Both the position numbers and the translations under genes were made by a program. This document shows, in pieces, positions 41,663 to 50,950 of a stretch of 64,000 nucleotides of DNA. How positions within the stretch are numbered: position 1 is the first letter of the stretch; each line of letters opens with the position of its first letter. The notes beneath the pieces were generated by a model. That model saw only the letters and a program-made list of their open reading frames with translations, did not search any database and was not told the DNA's origin. The DNA is taken from NCBI RefSeq assembly GCF_047495495.1, contig NZ_CP179930.1, positions 1,488,001 to 1,552,000 on the forward strand, read 5' to 3'. This DNA is from Zymobacter sp047495495. Its GTDB lineage: Bacteria > Pseudomonadota > Gammaproteobacteria > Pseudomonadales > Halomonadaceae.

Positions 41663-42693
41663 CAGCCGTTCCCCTGTTCTGACGCTTCGCGGTCGGTCGG
41701 GTCGATTCCGAAGTGAAGATAGGCCTGTCGCGTGACCATGCGGCCTCGAGCCGTTCTCAAGATGAAGCCTTGCTGGATCAGATAAGGCTCAAGCACATCC
41801 TCAATGGTATCGCGCTCTTCGCTGATCGCGGCAGCCAAGCTATCGACCCCTACTGGTCCACCCTCGAACTTATCGATCATGGTCATCAGCAACCGACGGT
41901 CCATATGATCTAACCCGTGGCGATCCACATGCAGCATATTCAGCGCCTGATCGGCAATGTCGGCATTGAGGCGCCCATCACTGCGCACTTCCGCGAAGTC
42001 GCGTACGCGACGCAGCAGGCGGTTGGCGATACGCGGGGTGCCGCGCGCACGGCGTGCAATTTCAGCTGCACCTTCCTCATCGGCATCAACGCCAAGCAAA
42101 CGTGCAGAGCGCGATACGATATGGGTCAGATCCGCAACGTTATAGAATTCCAGTCGCTGCACAATGCCGAAGCGATCGCGTAGCGGCGATGTTAGTAGGC
42201 CAGCACGGGTCGTCGCGCCGACCAGTGTGAATTTAGGCAGGTCGATCTTGATCGAGCGCGCGGCGGGCCCTTCACCGATCATGATATCGAGCTGGTAGTC
42301 TTCCATCGCCGGATACAGCACCTCTTCCACGGCGGAAGACAGGCGGTGGATCTCGTCGATGAACAGCACATCGCCCGGCTCTAGGCTGGTCAGCATGGCC
42401 GCCAGATCGCCCGCCTTCTCAAGCACCGGCCCGGACGTCGACTTGATATCGACGCCCATCTCTTCAGCAATGATGTTGGCCAGCGTGGTTTTGCCTAGGC
42501 CTGGGGGACCAAAGATCAAGGTGTGATCCAAACTGTCGCCTCGACGGCGGGCGGCCTGAATGAAGATATCGAGCTGCTCGCGCACACGCGGCTGACCAAC
42601 ATAGTCGCTGAGCTGACGCGGACGAATGGCATGATCAAGCCGCCCTTCTCGAGGCAGCTCGTCAGCGGCGATCAGTCGATCGGACTCAATCAT
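41662..42693 (-). CDS. ruvB: Holliday junction branch migration ATPase RuvB
   Basis: AAA+ motor that drives branch migration with RuvA. 343 residues. Walker A FGPPGLGKTTLANIIA, Walker B LFIDEIHRL, sensor region GATTRAGLLTSPLRDRFG, and a C-terminal winged-helix domain (HVDRHGLDHMDRRLL onward). The start overlaps the ruvA stop as ATGA; the stop overlaps ybgC. Standard ruvC-ruvA-ruvB order. Confidence 0.98.
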   Translation of the reverse strand: MIESDRLIAADELPREGRLDHAIRPRQLSDYVGQPRVREQLDIFIQAARRRGDSLDHTLIFGPPGLGKTTLANIIAEEMGVDIKSTSGPVLEKAGDLAAMLTSLEPGDVLFIDEIHRLSSAVEEVLYPAMEDYQLDIMIGEGPAARSIKIDLPKFTLVGATTRAGLLTSPLRDRFGIVQRLEFYNVADLTHIVSRSARLLGVDADEEGAAEIARRARGTPRIANRLLRRVRDFAEVRSDGRLNADIADQALNMLHVDRHGLDHMDRRLLMTMIDKFEGGPVGVDSLAAAISEERDTIEDVLEPYLIQQGFILRTARGRMVTRQAYLHFGIDPTDREASEQGNG

Positions 42694-43346
42694 GAGCGCG
42701 CCCCTCTAGGCATGTTGCCCGAGAGCTTACGCGTCAGCGCTTGCTTGATCAGCGCCTCGGTGGAATCCGCCGCATCCAGCCCATTCAGCATTCGCGCCGC
42801 TTCGGTAGGCTTATACCCTAATGCGATCAGCGCCGCCTCGGCATCGGCATAGTGATCGGAAGCCACATCCGCGGGCGCAGCGTCCTCGTCAAGCACTGCC
42901 AACATGTCTCCGCCCTGCGGAACACCCATTTTGAGCTCAGGCCATTTTTCGAGGCGATCACGCATTTCAATAATCAGACGCTCGGCGGTCTTCTTGCCGA
43001 CACCGGGCAGTTGGGTCAGTGCTTTGGTGTCGCTATCCAGCAGACAGCGCACCAGCTGGGCACGGTCCATTCCCGACAAAATCGCCAGTGCCATGCGTGG
43101 CCCTACGCCGGAAATTTTGATCAGTTCACGGAAAAGGCGTCGTTCAGTGTCATTGCTAAAGCCATACAGCAGCTGCGCGTCTTCGCGCACCACCATATGA
43201 GTGAACAGTACCGCGGTCTCTCCCAGCGCAGGCAGCGCCAGAATGGTATTGATCGGCGCTTCGACTTCATACCCCACGCCCTGTACGTCAATCACTACCA
43301 GCGGAGGCTGCTTTTCAATCAGAATGCCACGGAGCCGACCTATCAT
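42690..43346 (-). CDS. ruvA: Holliday junction-binding protein RuvA
   Basis: Tetrameric junction-binding protein. 218 residues, slightly longer than the usual 200-205, with the extra length in the acidic linker (about 140-165, GGDMLAVLDEDAAPADV). OB-fold start MIGRLRGILIEKQPPLVVID, helix-hairpin-helix motifs ISGVGPRMALAILSG and LPGVGKKTAERLIIEM, and a C-terminal UBA-like RuvB-binding domain. Overlaps ruvB by 4 bp; lies 153 bp after ruvC. Confidence 0.97.
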   Translation of the reverse strand: MIGRLRGILIEKQPPLVVIDVQGVGYEVEAPINTILALPALGETAVLFTHMVVREDAQLLYGFSNDTERRLFRELIKISGVGPRMALAILSGMDRAQLVRCLLDSDTKALTQLPGVGKKTAERLIIEMRDRLEKWPELKMGVPQGGDMLAVLDEDAAPADVASDHYADAEAALIALGYKPTEAARMLNGLDAADSTEALIKQALTRKLSGNMPRGARS

Positions 43347-43499
43347 GAGCGTCCTCGTTTATAGGGAAGAAAAAGAGAATAACGGGCAGGAATTACCACG
43401 CTTATCGCATGTACTTACTGTACATCAATACATGGCATCAATGAAGGCAGATGATATAGGCGTGCTATGCAGGATAGCCCTTTCCGCTAAGCGCTACGC

Positions 43500-44039
43500 T
43501 TAGGGCTGATAGTGTCGCCAGCTACTGCGGCTGCCTTGTCGACGGGTAGGCGCACTACCTCCTCGTCGCACTAAGCCACGCTGGGTATAGAAATGAGTCA
43601 ATGCAATGGCCAGCGCATCTGCCGCATCCGATTGAGGCAGTCCTTCAAGGCGCAGCGTCGAGGCGACTAGCCGTTGAACGGCTTCCTTATCGGCACCACC
43701 GTGCCCGGTCACACACTGCTTAACGAGGCGAGCGGCGTACTCATGAACAGGCAGTCCATGATTGGCCGCACAAACGATCGCACTGCCACGAGCCTGCCCC
43801 AGCTTGAGCGCAGAGTCAGGGTTTTTAGCCATGAAGACCTGCTCAATGGCGACTTCAGCGGGTACATGGCGCGCAATAATATCGCTGACGCCGGCATAGA
43901 CCTGCGCTAATTTCTGCGCCAGCGTATCCGCCTGAATGCGGATATAGCCGCTGTCGATGTACCGCGGCGAACCGTGGCTGACGTCGATGACGCCAAATCC
44001 GGTACGCCGCGATCCAGGGTCGATACCCAGTATGATCAC
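43500..44039 (-). CDS. ruvC: Crossover junction endodeoxyribonuclease RuvC
   Basis: Resolves Holliday junctions by symmetrical cleavage. 179 residues from GTG at 44039, which overlaps the yebC stop (GTGA). Catalytic acids: Asp in ILGIDPGSRRTGFG, Glu in VAIEQVFMAKNPDSALKLGQARG, and the C-terminal pair in SDAADALAIALTH. A 153-bp gap, instead of the usual tight junction, separates it from ruvA. Confidence 0.96.
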   Translation of the reverse strand: MIILGIDPGSRRTGFGVIDVSHGSPRYIDSGYIRIQADTLAQKLAQVYAGVSDIIARHVPAEVAIEQVFMAKNPDSALKLGQARGSAIVCAANHGLPVHEYAARLVKQCVTGHGGADKEAVQRLVASTLRLEGLPQSDAADALAIALTHFYTQRGLVRRGGSAPTRRQGSRSSWRHYQP

Positions 44040-44785
44040 TCGAGCTCCGCGAGGATGGCATCGTCGAAGTCAGCGTTGCTGTATACGTTCTGGACATCGT
44101 CCAGATCTTCCAGCATATCGACCAGCTTGATGATCTTGGACGCAGTATCGACGTCGCTGATCTCGCTATAGTTGTCGGGGAACATGCCCACTTCGCTGTC
44201 TTCGGCTTTCAGGCCCGCCGCTTCCAATGCGTCCTTAACGTCGCCGAAGCTCTTGACGTCAGTTGCGACATCAATGGAGCCATCATCGTTGATGATGACG
44301 TCTTCGGCACCCGCTTCCAGCGCCGCTTCCATGATGGCTTCTTCATCGCTGCCCGCCGGGAAGCTGATGTTGCCGCGACGCGTGAACATGAACGCTACGG
44401 AACCAGAGGTCCCGAGGTTGCCGCCGTTCTTGGTGAACGCGTGGCGAACTTCGGAAGCCGTACGGTTGCGGTTATCCGTCATGCATTCGACCAGTACTGC
44501 AACGCCTGCCGCACCGTAACCTTCGTAGGTCAGCTCTTCCATGTTGTCGGCTTCGGTATTGCCGGCACCACGGTCAATGGCACGCTGCATGGTGTCTTTG
44601 GTCATATTGCTAGACAGGGCTTTATCGATCGCAGCGCGGAGACGCGGGTTAGCGTTCGGATCAGCACCACCCTGACGCGCCGCGATGGTCAGCTCGCGAA
44701 TCAGTTTGGTAAAGATCTTGCCGCGCTTGGCATCCTGTGCTGCCTTGCGGTGCTTGGTGTTAGCCCACTTACTATGGCCTGCCAC
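44036..44785 (-). CDS. yebC: YebC/PmpR-family DNA-binding or translation factor
   Basis: 249 residues, starting MAGHSKWANTKHRKAAQDAKRG, the family signature, with FTKLIRELTIAARQGG and NLGTSGSVAFMFTRRG. Family members act as transcriptional regulators and, in recent work, help ribosomes at proline-rich stretches. Typical neighbour of ruvC; the stop overlaps the ruvC start. The gap to aspS is 105 bp. Confidence 0.96.
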   Translation of the reverse strand: MAGHSKWANTKHRKAAQDAKRGKIFTKLIRELTIAARQGGADPNANPRLRAAIDKALSSNMTKDTMQRAIDRGAGNTEADNMEELTYEGYGAAGVAVLVECMTDNRNRTASEVRHAFTKNGGNLGTSGSVAFMFTRRGNISFPAGSDEEAIMEAALEAGAEDVIINDDGSIDVATDVKSFGDVKDALEAAGLKAEDSEVGMFPDNYSEISDVDTASKIIKLVDMLEDLDDVQNVYSNADFDDAILAELE

Positions 44786-44890
44786 AGCTACCTCCTCGAA
44801 ATGAATGAAAAGGGGTCACTCACCCTGTCGGTCGTGACCCGAAGTGGCACCGGCAACGTCCCCGATGCCTAACCAATGACGCTATATCGC

Positions 44891-46660
44891 TCAGGCGTCG
44901 CGCTTACGCAGACGCAGGTTGAGTTCCTTGAGCTGAGCCTCGCTGACTTCTCCCGGGGCATCGGTCAGCGGACATGCTGCACTCTGCGTTTTCGGGAAAG
45001 CGATAACGTCACGAATCGTGCTGGCGCCCGTCATCAGCATGACCAGACGGTCAAGACCGAAGGCCAGACCGCCATGAGGCGGAGCACCGTACTGGAGTGC
45101 ATCCAGCAGGAAACCGAATTTCTCTTCCGCTTCTTCTTCGCTAATGCCCAGCACTTCGAATACCGCGCGCTGCATATCCTGTTCGTGGATACGGATGGAA
45201 CCACCGCCCAGCTCGGTACCGTTCAGTACCATGTCGTAGGCGCGGGACAGTGAGTCGCCCGGGTTGGCGCGGAACTCTTCCACGGAGCACGCCGGCGCAG
45301 TGAACGGGTGGTGGCATGCGGACAACTTGCCGCTATCGTCTTTTTCGAATGTCGGGAAGTCGACGACCCACAGCGGCGCCCAACGCTGCGTGTAGAGGTT
45401 CAGATCTTCACCCAGACGAACGCGCAGAGCACCCAGCGCTTCGTTGACGATGCGCGTACGGTCGGCACCGAAGAAGATGATGTCGCCGTCCTGTGCATCC
45501 AGGCGTTCCATCAGCTCGTCGATGACATCCGTCATAAACTTGACGATCGGCGACTGCAAGCCTTCGAGACCGGCTTTGCGATCATTGACCTTGATCCATG
45601 CCAAACCTTTCGCACCGTAGATGCCGACGAAGTTGGTGTACTCGTCGATGTCCTTACGCGACAGTTTGGCACCGCCCGGCACTTTAAGCGCCGCAACGCG
45701 ACCGTTGTCATCCTTGGCAGGGCCAGAGAAGACTTTGAAGTCAACGCGGCTCATCAGATCGGAGATGTCGATCATTTCGAGCGGGATGCGCATGTCAGGC
45801 TTGTCGGAACCGAAGCGATGCATGGCTTCGCTGTACGGCATGCGATCGAACTTAGCCGGCAGCTCGACATTCAGCACGCTCTTGAAGAGGTTGCGAATCA
45901 TGTCTTCAGTAATGGACATGATGGCTTCTTCGTCGATGAACGACGCTTCGATGTCGATCTGAGTGAATTCCGGCTGGCGGTCTGCACGCAGGTCTTCATC
46001 ACGGAAGCATTTCGCGACCTGATAGTAGCGGTCGAAACCGGATACCATCAGCAACTGCTTGAACAGCTGAGGGGACTGCGGCAGTGCGAAGAATTCGCCT
46101 GGATGCGTACGGCTGGGTACCAGATAGTCACGGGCACCTTCCGGCGTCGCACGCGTCAGGATCGGTGTTTCGACGTCGAGGAAGCCGTGTTCTTCGAGGT
46201 AGTTACGTACGAAGTGCGTTACGCGAGAACGCATGCGGAAACGTTCGATCATTTCCGGACGACGCAGGTCAATGTAGCGGTGCTTGAGACGGATGTCCTC
46301 ACCGACCTTGACGTTGTGCTCTTCGAGCTGGAAAGGAGGCGTCTTGGATTCGTTCAACACCTGAACGTGCTCGGCAACGACCTCGATCATGCCTGTCGGC
46401 ATGTCTGGGTTGCGCGTGCCTTCCGGGCGCAGACGGACGAGACCTTCGACTTTCAGCACATACTCGCTGCGTGAGCGGTCTGCGGTGGCAAAGGCATCGG
46501 CCATGTCAGGATTGACGACTACCTGTGCGATACCATCGCGGTCTCGCAGGTCGATGAAAATGACGCCCCCGTGGTCACGACGACGGTGTACCCACCCGCA
46601 CAGGGTGACGTGCTGGTCTACCAGGCTTTCGTTGAGCTGGCCGCAATAATGGCTGCGCAT
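44891..46660 (-). CDS. aspS: Aspartyl-tRNA synthetase
   Basis: Class II synthetase charging tRNA-Asp. 589 residues from ATG at 46660 (MRSHYCGQLNESLVDQHVTLCGWV); two earlier in-frame ATGs exist but the family starts here. N-terminal OB anticodon domain, class II motif 2 FRDEDLRADRQPEFTQID, bacterial GAD insertion domain (about 290-410), and motif 3 GLAFGLDRLVMLM. It follows fmdB in the usual fmdB-aspS-yebC-ruvC cluster. Confidence 0.98.
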   Translation of the reverse strand: MRSHYCGQLNESLVDQHVTLCGWVHRRRDHGGVIFIDLRDRDGIAQVVVNPDMADAFATADRSRSEYVLKVEGLVRLRPEGTRNPDMPTGMIEVVAEHVQVLNESKTPPFQLEEHNVKVGEDIRLKHRYIDLRRPEMIERFRMRSRVTHFVRNYLEEHGFLDVETPILTRATPEGARDYLVPSRTHPGEFFALPQSPQLFKQLLMVSGFDRYYQVAKCFRDEDLRADRQPEFTQIDIEASFIDEEAIMSITEDMIRNLFKSVLNVELPAKFDRMPYSEAMHRFGSDKPDMRIPLEMIDISDLMSRVDFKVFSGPAKDDNGRVAALKVPGGAKLSRKDIDEYTNFVGIYGAKGLAWIKVNDRKAGLEGLQSPIVKFMTDVIDELMERLDAQDGDIIFFGADRTRIVNEALGALRVRLGEDLNLYTQRWAPLWVVDFPTFEKDDSGKLSACHHPFTAPACSVEEFRANPGDSLSRAYDMVLNGTELGGGSIRIHEQDMQRAVFEVLGISEEEAEEKFGFLLDALQYGAPPHGGLAFGLDRLVMLMTGASTIRDVIAFPKTQSAACPLTDAPGEVSEAQLKELNLRLRKRDA

Positions 46661-46758
46661 GTTGAATTCCATTACCTGAATGTGTGTGCAAGACATCGGC
46701 ATGCAGCGCCCGTGCCGAACACGAGTGCCGCATGCCGATAACTCGTCATGATAACGCT

Positions 46759-46989
46759 CTAACTGTTTGCGGAAGAGCCACCGCCCCCGGCAAGATTGCG
46801 CTTGTTCGAGGTTTTGAAGTCGGTTTCGTACCAGCCATCGCCGGACAGGCGGAAGCCTGATGCCGACACCACGCGCGCCAGAGTGTCCTTATGGCATTCC
46901 GGGCATTCCTTCAGTGGCTCGGCATTCATACGCTGTAACTTTTCCAGGGTGGCGCCGCAAGATGAGCACTGATATTCATAAATAGGCAT
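46759..46989 (-). CDS. FmdB-family zinc-ribbon protein
   Basis: 76 residues. MPIYEYQCSSCGATLEKLQ and CPECHKDT give a CxxC...CxxC zinc ribbon; the rest is a Gly/Ser-rich tail (GGGGSSANS). It is a conserved neighbour of aspS in gammaproteobacteria. Role unclear; some relatives are called regulators without firm evidence. Confidence 0.92.
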   Translation of the reverse strand: MPIYEYQCSSCGATLEKLQRMNAEPLKECPECHKDTLARVVSASGFRLSGDGWYETDFKTSNKRNLAGGGGSSANS

Positions 46990-47173
46990 GATACGTTACT
47001 CACATCAGTCATGCTCCAGACCATCCCACGTTTCACGACAGTCTGGAAATCGTTTGCAGGACATGACAGTCAGAAGGACATTTTGCCCTATTATAGCGCC
47101 TGGTCGCTATCTTTAAGCAAGGTATTGATCGGACTCTACAGAGCTGTTTTCCCCATTGCACGAGGAGGTTGCC

Positions 47174-48109
47174 ATGCATGCCGTCATGCTGGACATCGAT
47201 ACGCTCGCTGCCGACCCCGACCTTTCGCCCATCGAAAGCGCCGTCGACACTCTGACCTGCCACGACTCGACCGCACCGAGTGATGTGGTGTCTCGCCTGC
47301 AGGGCGCAGACATCGTCATCACCAACAAGGTTGTCATCACTCGCGACATCATCACAGCCCTTCCTGACCTAAAACTCATTTGTACAGTCGGTACGGGCAC
47401 GGATCATATTGATGTGGCGGCCGCCAAGGAACATGGGGTCGAAGTCCGCAATGTCAAGGGCTTCGGCACGCCAAGCATCGCTCAACACACGATGATGCTG
47501 ATGCTGGGACTGGCCGGTCGCCTATTGCCCTACCGTCACGGGCTGGTCAATGGGGAATGGTCCAACGAGGTCAGTTTCACCCAGCGCCTTAAGCTCATGA
47601 CCCTGCTGGAAGGTCGTCATTTGGTGATCGTCGGCCACGGCGATATCGGGTCGGCCATCGCGCGACTGGCCGAAGCTTTCGGAATGAAAGTGACGTTCGC
47701 GGCGCGCCCCGGCAAGCAGGACGATACCCGCCCGGCCCTGTCCACGCTGTTGCCATCTGCCGACGTGCTGTCGCTGCACTGTCCGCTCACCCCTGAAACG
47801 GAGGGGCTGATTAATGCCGAGGCACTGGCGACACTGCCGAAAGGTGCCCTGCTGATCAACTGTGCTCGAGGCAAGGTCATCGACAATGACGCGGCGCTGG
47901 CAGCACTTAAATCTGGCCACTTGGGCGGGCTGGCACTGGATACACTCGATCAGGAACCGCCATCACAGGATCACCCGACCCTCGCTGCACTTCGCGAAGA
48001 CCGCTATAACCTGATCATGACGCCCCACAGCGCATGGGCTTCAACAGAAGCGCGCGATACCCTGATCAGCACCATTGCTCACAACATTTCGACGTTCAAC
48101 GCCAAGTAA
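47174..48109 (+). CDS. D-isomer-specific 2-hydroxyacid dehydrogenase
   Basis: NAD(P)H-dependent reductase of a 2-ketoacid such as hydroxypyruvate or glyoxylate. 311 residues from ATG at 47174, with GAGGAGG 5 nt upstream. NAD motif VGHGDIGSAIARLAEAFG, then the catalytic Arg in LINCARGKVID, Glu in TLDQEPPSQDHP and His in TPHSAWASTEAR. Substrate cannot be told from sequence; the glycerate/hydroxypyruvate branch is the closest guess. Single gene closed by a hairpin at 48121. Confidence 0.88.
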   Translation: MHAVMLDIDTLAADPDLSPIESAVDTLTCHDSTAPSDVVSRLQGADIVITNKVVITRDIITALPDLKLICTVGTGTDHIDVAAAKEHGVEVRNVKGFGTPSIAQHTMMLMLGLAGRLLPYRHGLVNGEWSNEVSFTQRLKLMTLLEGRHLVIVGHGDIGSAIARLAEAFGMKVTFAARPGKQDDTRPALSTLLPSADVLSLHCPLTPETEGLINAEALATLPKGALLINCARGKVIDNDAALAALKSGHLGGLALDTLDQEPPSQDHPTLAALREDRYNLIMTPHSAWASTEARDTLISTIAHNISTFNAK

Positions 48110-48120
48110 ACGTCCGCACG

Positions 48121-48149
48121 GGCGCGGGCAGCATACGTCTGCCTGCGCC
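48121..48149 (+). terminator. Hairpin after the dehydrogenase gene
   Basis: GGCGCGGGCAG / CTGCCTGCGCC with one G-U pair and a 7-nt loop, 11 bp after the stop. No U-tract. Confidence 0.6.
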
Positions 48150-48441
48150 ATGAACATCGTCCTTTTCCCTAACGAAAGCCTCCCCTGTTACCCCCTGAGC
48201 CTGCGGATAAATCTCAGCGCAGCGGTTGACGTTCACTAGTGAGATGTCTAAGGTTGGCACGCCTTTATCCACATTGGCGCGAACAAGAGACCCACTCAAT
48301 GGAACCTGACCCGTCAAGGCGTAACGCCACTTCCATTCTTTTCCTACATTACTACCGACGTAGACACTGCATCGGATCCCCAGCCTGACACCGTGAATCG
48401 ACGTTCATGGCTGCTGCACGGGTGGATCTGCAGGAGGCTTC
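48150..48441. other. Intergenic region upstream of mgtE
   Basis: 292 bp without a gene. Because mgtE is often controlled by a magnesium-sensing leader, I looked for an M-box-like fold and could not recognise one. Only an mgtE Shine-Dalgarno (AGGAGG, about 7 nt before the ATG) is clear. Confidence 0.5.
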
Positions 48442-49815
48442 ATGAACACGATCGAGCTCATGCCCAGCATTCGTCGCGCACTCGCTCGCCGCGACTTCAC
48501 TGCACTTAACGACATTCTTGATGATGCCCCCGCGGCAGACATCGCCGAGCGCTTCGCGCGCGAACCCGATGACATCTCGACCCTCTTTCTCAAGGGCATT
48601 GCGCTCAAGCACTGTGCCGAGATCTTTTCCTATCTACCTGCCGACAAGCAGCTGCGCATCGCCCAAGAACTGAGCGATGACGAGCTGGCACGCCTGTTCA
48701 CCGAAATGGACGGCGATGACAGTGCCGATGTCTTTAATATGTTCGAGCCGGTACGCCGCGAGTCGATCCTGCGCCGCATGGCGCACAAGGAACGCGAAGA
48801 CATGCTGCGCCTGTCAAGCTATGAAGAAGGCACCGCAGGCTCGATCATGACCTCGGAGTACGTATCGATCAACGAGCGCTTGACCGTATCGGAAGCGCTC
48901 AACAAGGTGCGCCAGACCGCACCGGATGCGGAAACGATCTATCAGGTTTACATGCTGGACGATCAGCAACGCCTGACCGGCACCATGTCACTGCGTCAGC
49001 TGATCCTGGCCGATCCGCTGGCACGCCTTAATTCGGTAATGATCAGCGATGTGGTGTCAGCTAGCTCTGACATGCCGCAGGAAGACGTAGCCCGCATGAT
49101 TAGCCACTACGACTTTCTGGCGATTCCCATCGTCAATCACGACAACAAGCTGGTCGGTATCGTGACCTACGATGACGCCATGGACGTCGTCGAAAAGGAA
49201 ACCACCGATGACTTCCACCGTGCGGGGAGCGTGGGGGTGCTTGAGCAGGGCTTGAGCAGCACATCACTGTTCACGCTGTACCGCAAGCGCATCGTCTGGT
49301 TGGTACTGCTGGTCTTCGGCAGTCTGTTCTCCGGCGCTGGAATCGCGCACTTCCAAGGGTTGATCGAAGCCCAGGCAGCGCTGGTCATCTTCCTGCCGCT
49401 GCTGATTGGTAGCGGCGGTAATGCGGGATCGCAAGCAGCTACGCTGATGGTGCGCGGTCTGGGTACTGGGGAAGTCAACATTCGTGACTGGACATCGCTG
49501 CTGGGACGCGAGCTGCTGATCTCATGCGTACTGGGGATCACCATGGCCGTCGCCATCTCGCCGATCAGCTACGCCCGCGGCAACTTTGATGTCGCCTGTG
49601 CGGTCGCTATCAGCATGGTTGCCATCGTCATGGTCGGTAGCCTGCTGGGGATGTCTCTGCCGTTTCTGCTCAACCGCTTCGGACTGGACCCGGCCACGGC
49701 CAGCGGCCCACTGGTCTCTACCCTGTGTGACTCCTGTGGTGTATTGGTGTTCTTCTCCGTGGCATCGCTGTTCATTTCCGCGGCAACGGGCACTCCCCAC
49801 GTCAGCTGCGGTTAG
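48442..49815 (+). CDS. mgtE: Magnesium transporter MgtE
   Basis: Mg-gated Mg2+ channel of the inner membrane. 457 residues: N-terminal superhelical domain (about 1-130, EIFSYLPADKQLRIAQELSDDE), tandem CBS domains (about 135-255), a connecting helix, and five membrane helices from about 280. The pore-lining motif LPLLIGSGGNAGSQAATLMVRGL is intact, and TLCDSCGVLVFF, with the DS/CG-type signature, is present. AGGAGG precedes the ATG. Terminator at 49841. Confidence 0.96.
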   Translation: MNTIELMPSIRRALARRDFTALNDILDDAPAADIAERFAREPDDISTLFLKGIALKHCAEIFSYLPADKQLRIAQELSDDELARLFTEMDGDDSADVFNMFEPVRRESILRRMAHKEREDMLRLSSYEEGTAGSIMTSEYVSINERLTVSEALNKVRQTAPDAETIYQVYMLDDQQRLTGTMSLRQLILADPLARLNSVMISDVVSASSDMPQEDVARMISHYDFLAIPIVNHDNKLVGIVTYDDAMDVVEKETTDDFHRAGSVGVLEQGLSSTSLFTLYRKRIVWLVLLVFGSLFSGAGIAHFQGLIEAQAALVIFLPLLIGSGGNAGSQAATLMVRGLGTGEVNIRDWTSLLGRELLISCVLGITMAVAISPISYARGNFDVACAVAISMVAIVMVGSLLGMSLPFLLNRFGLDPATASGPLVSTLCDSCGVLVFFSVASLFISAATGTPHVSCG

Positions 49816-49840
49816 CCTTACCGATTCCATCCCCTTTCGA

Positions 49841-49864
49841 CAATGGCACCGCTAGGTGCCATTG
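49841..49864 (+). terminator. Terminator of mgtE
   Basis: Perfect 10-bp stem CAATGGCACC / GGTGCCATTG, loop GCTA, followed by TCGTTTCT; 25 bp after the stop. Confidence 0.8.
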
Positions 49865-50335
49865 TCGTTTCTGCCGACCATTTTCTTTTCACTTCCCTCC
49901 CTTTTTTCACTTCCCCCTTTGCATTCCACCATTTCCTTGCTTGCCTTTCAGATAGCGCGCGCCAGCCGTTTTCCGTGTACTGCCACAGGGTTGGATACCG
50001 TTCCGATGACCGCGGCACAGCGCTATACCCTACCAAAGCTGCTCTTAAGCGCTTAACGCCCTATTGATGGCGCTATCCTACGCTTATGGCCGCAGCGCAT
50101 TTCCTATACTACGTGCGTTCTATGTACCGCTATCCGCATGACCCACTAAGGCATGCAATGTCGGCTCACCGCAATTTCAGGTGCACATGCGCCAAACTGT
50201 CGTCTACCTTAACGATAAGCGCATGCCGATATAGCCCCTCGCTGATCGGCATTCGAACCATCCGCGCCTATCGCTGTCGATAGCGCAGACGCCTTTTTCA
50301 TTTACTCTTGGCCTATCGAGGATGCAGCCCCACCC
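49865..50335. other. Intergenic region with a polypyrimidine tract
   Basis: 471 bp. At 49881-49920, 38 of 40 bases on the plus strand are pyrimidines, and C/T richness continues to about 49950. No coding frame is convincing on either strand. The promoter of the downstream PAP2-rbsK pair must lie here. Confidence 0.6.
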
Positions 50336-50932
50336 ATGGAAGCGCTCAATCTGCTCGTCTTTTCCTACATCAATGCGCCCGCTCACCCTTCCATGTTCAT
50401 GTTGGGCATGGCGCACTTCTTCGCGACCTATGCAATCTGGGTAGCACCGACACTGCTGATCATCTGCTGGTTACGACGCAATCCAGAACACCACTACATC
50501 ATGCTGAATGCACTGCTGGCGACAGGAGCGGCATTGCTGGTCAACAACATCATCGGCATGCTGTGGCACCATCCTCGACCGTTTGCGATGCCAACTGGGC
50601 ACAACTTCCTGTATCATGAGGCTGATCCGTCGTTCCCCAGCGATCACATGACCGTCATCATGACCGTAGCCTTTACGTTCCTGCTGCGTCATCGTGTGCG
50701 TTTGCTGGGTCTGGGCCTGGCTGTGCTGGGCACTTTGATCGGCTGGTCAAGGATTTATCTCGGGGTTCATTTCCCGATCGACATGGCCGGTGCAGTCATC
50801 GTTGCGTTCAGCAGCGCCTTCATCATCCATGTCTTGAGTCCTCTGTTCATGCCCTCGCTGTATATGCCGCTACGCAGCCTGTACCGTAAGCTGTTTGCGC
50901 CTCTGATCAAGCGAGGTTGGCTTTTTCACTAA
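50336..50932 (+). CDS. PAP2-family undecaprenyl-pyrophosphatase-like membrane phosphatase
   Basis: 198 residues, five or six membrane helices. All three PAP2 motifs are present: a first motif ending HHPRPF, PSDHMTVIMT and SRIYLGVHFPIDMAG. Resembles BcrC/YbjG enzymes that dephosphorylate undecaprenyl pyrophosphate to recycle the lipid carrier. This is the second PAP2 domain in the window. rbsK begins 18 bp downstream, so they may share a transcript though the functions differ. Confidence 0.88.
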   Translation: MEALNLLVFSYINAPAHPSMFMLGMAHFFATYAIWVAPTLLIICWLRRNPEHHYIMLNALLATGAALLVNNIIGMLWHHPRPFAMPTGHNFLYHEADPSFPSDHMTVIMTVAFTFLLRHRVRLLGLGLAVLGTLIGWSRIYLGVHFPIDMAGAVIVAFSSAFIIHVLSPLFMPSLYMPLRSLYRKLFAPLIKRGWLFH

Positions 50933-50950
50933 GCAAGCGATGCTCCGTTC

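Noticed and set aside
45308..46474. 388-residue plus-strand frame opposite aspS
   Set aside because: Antisense shadow of a highly conserved synthetase gene.
48096..48317. 73-residue minus-strand frame downstream of the dehydrogenase gene
   Set aside because: Overlaps the dehydrogenase 3' end and its hairpin, no start site or recognisable family.
48110..48441. Magnesium riboswitch in front of mgtE
   Set aside because: No M-box-like core or paired architecture could be recognised; a covariance-model search would decide.
50240..50290. tRNA-like TTCGAA motif
   Set aside because: No acceptor, D or anticodon stems could be drawn around it.
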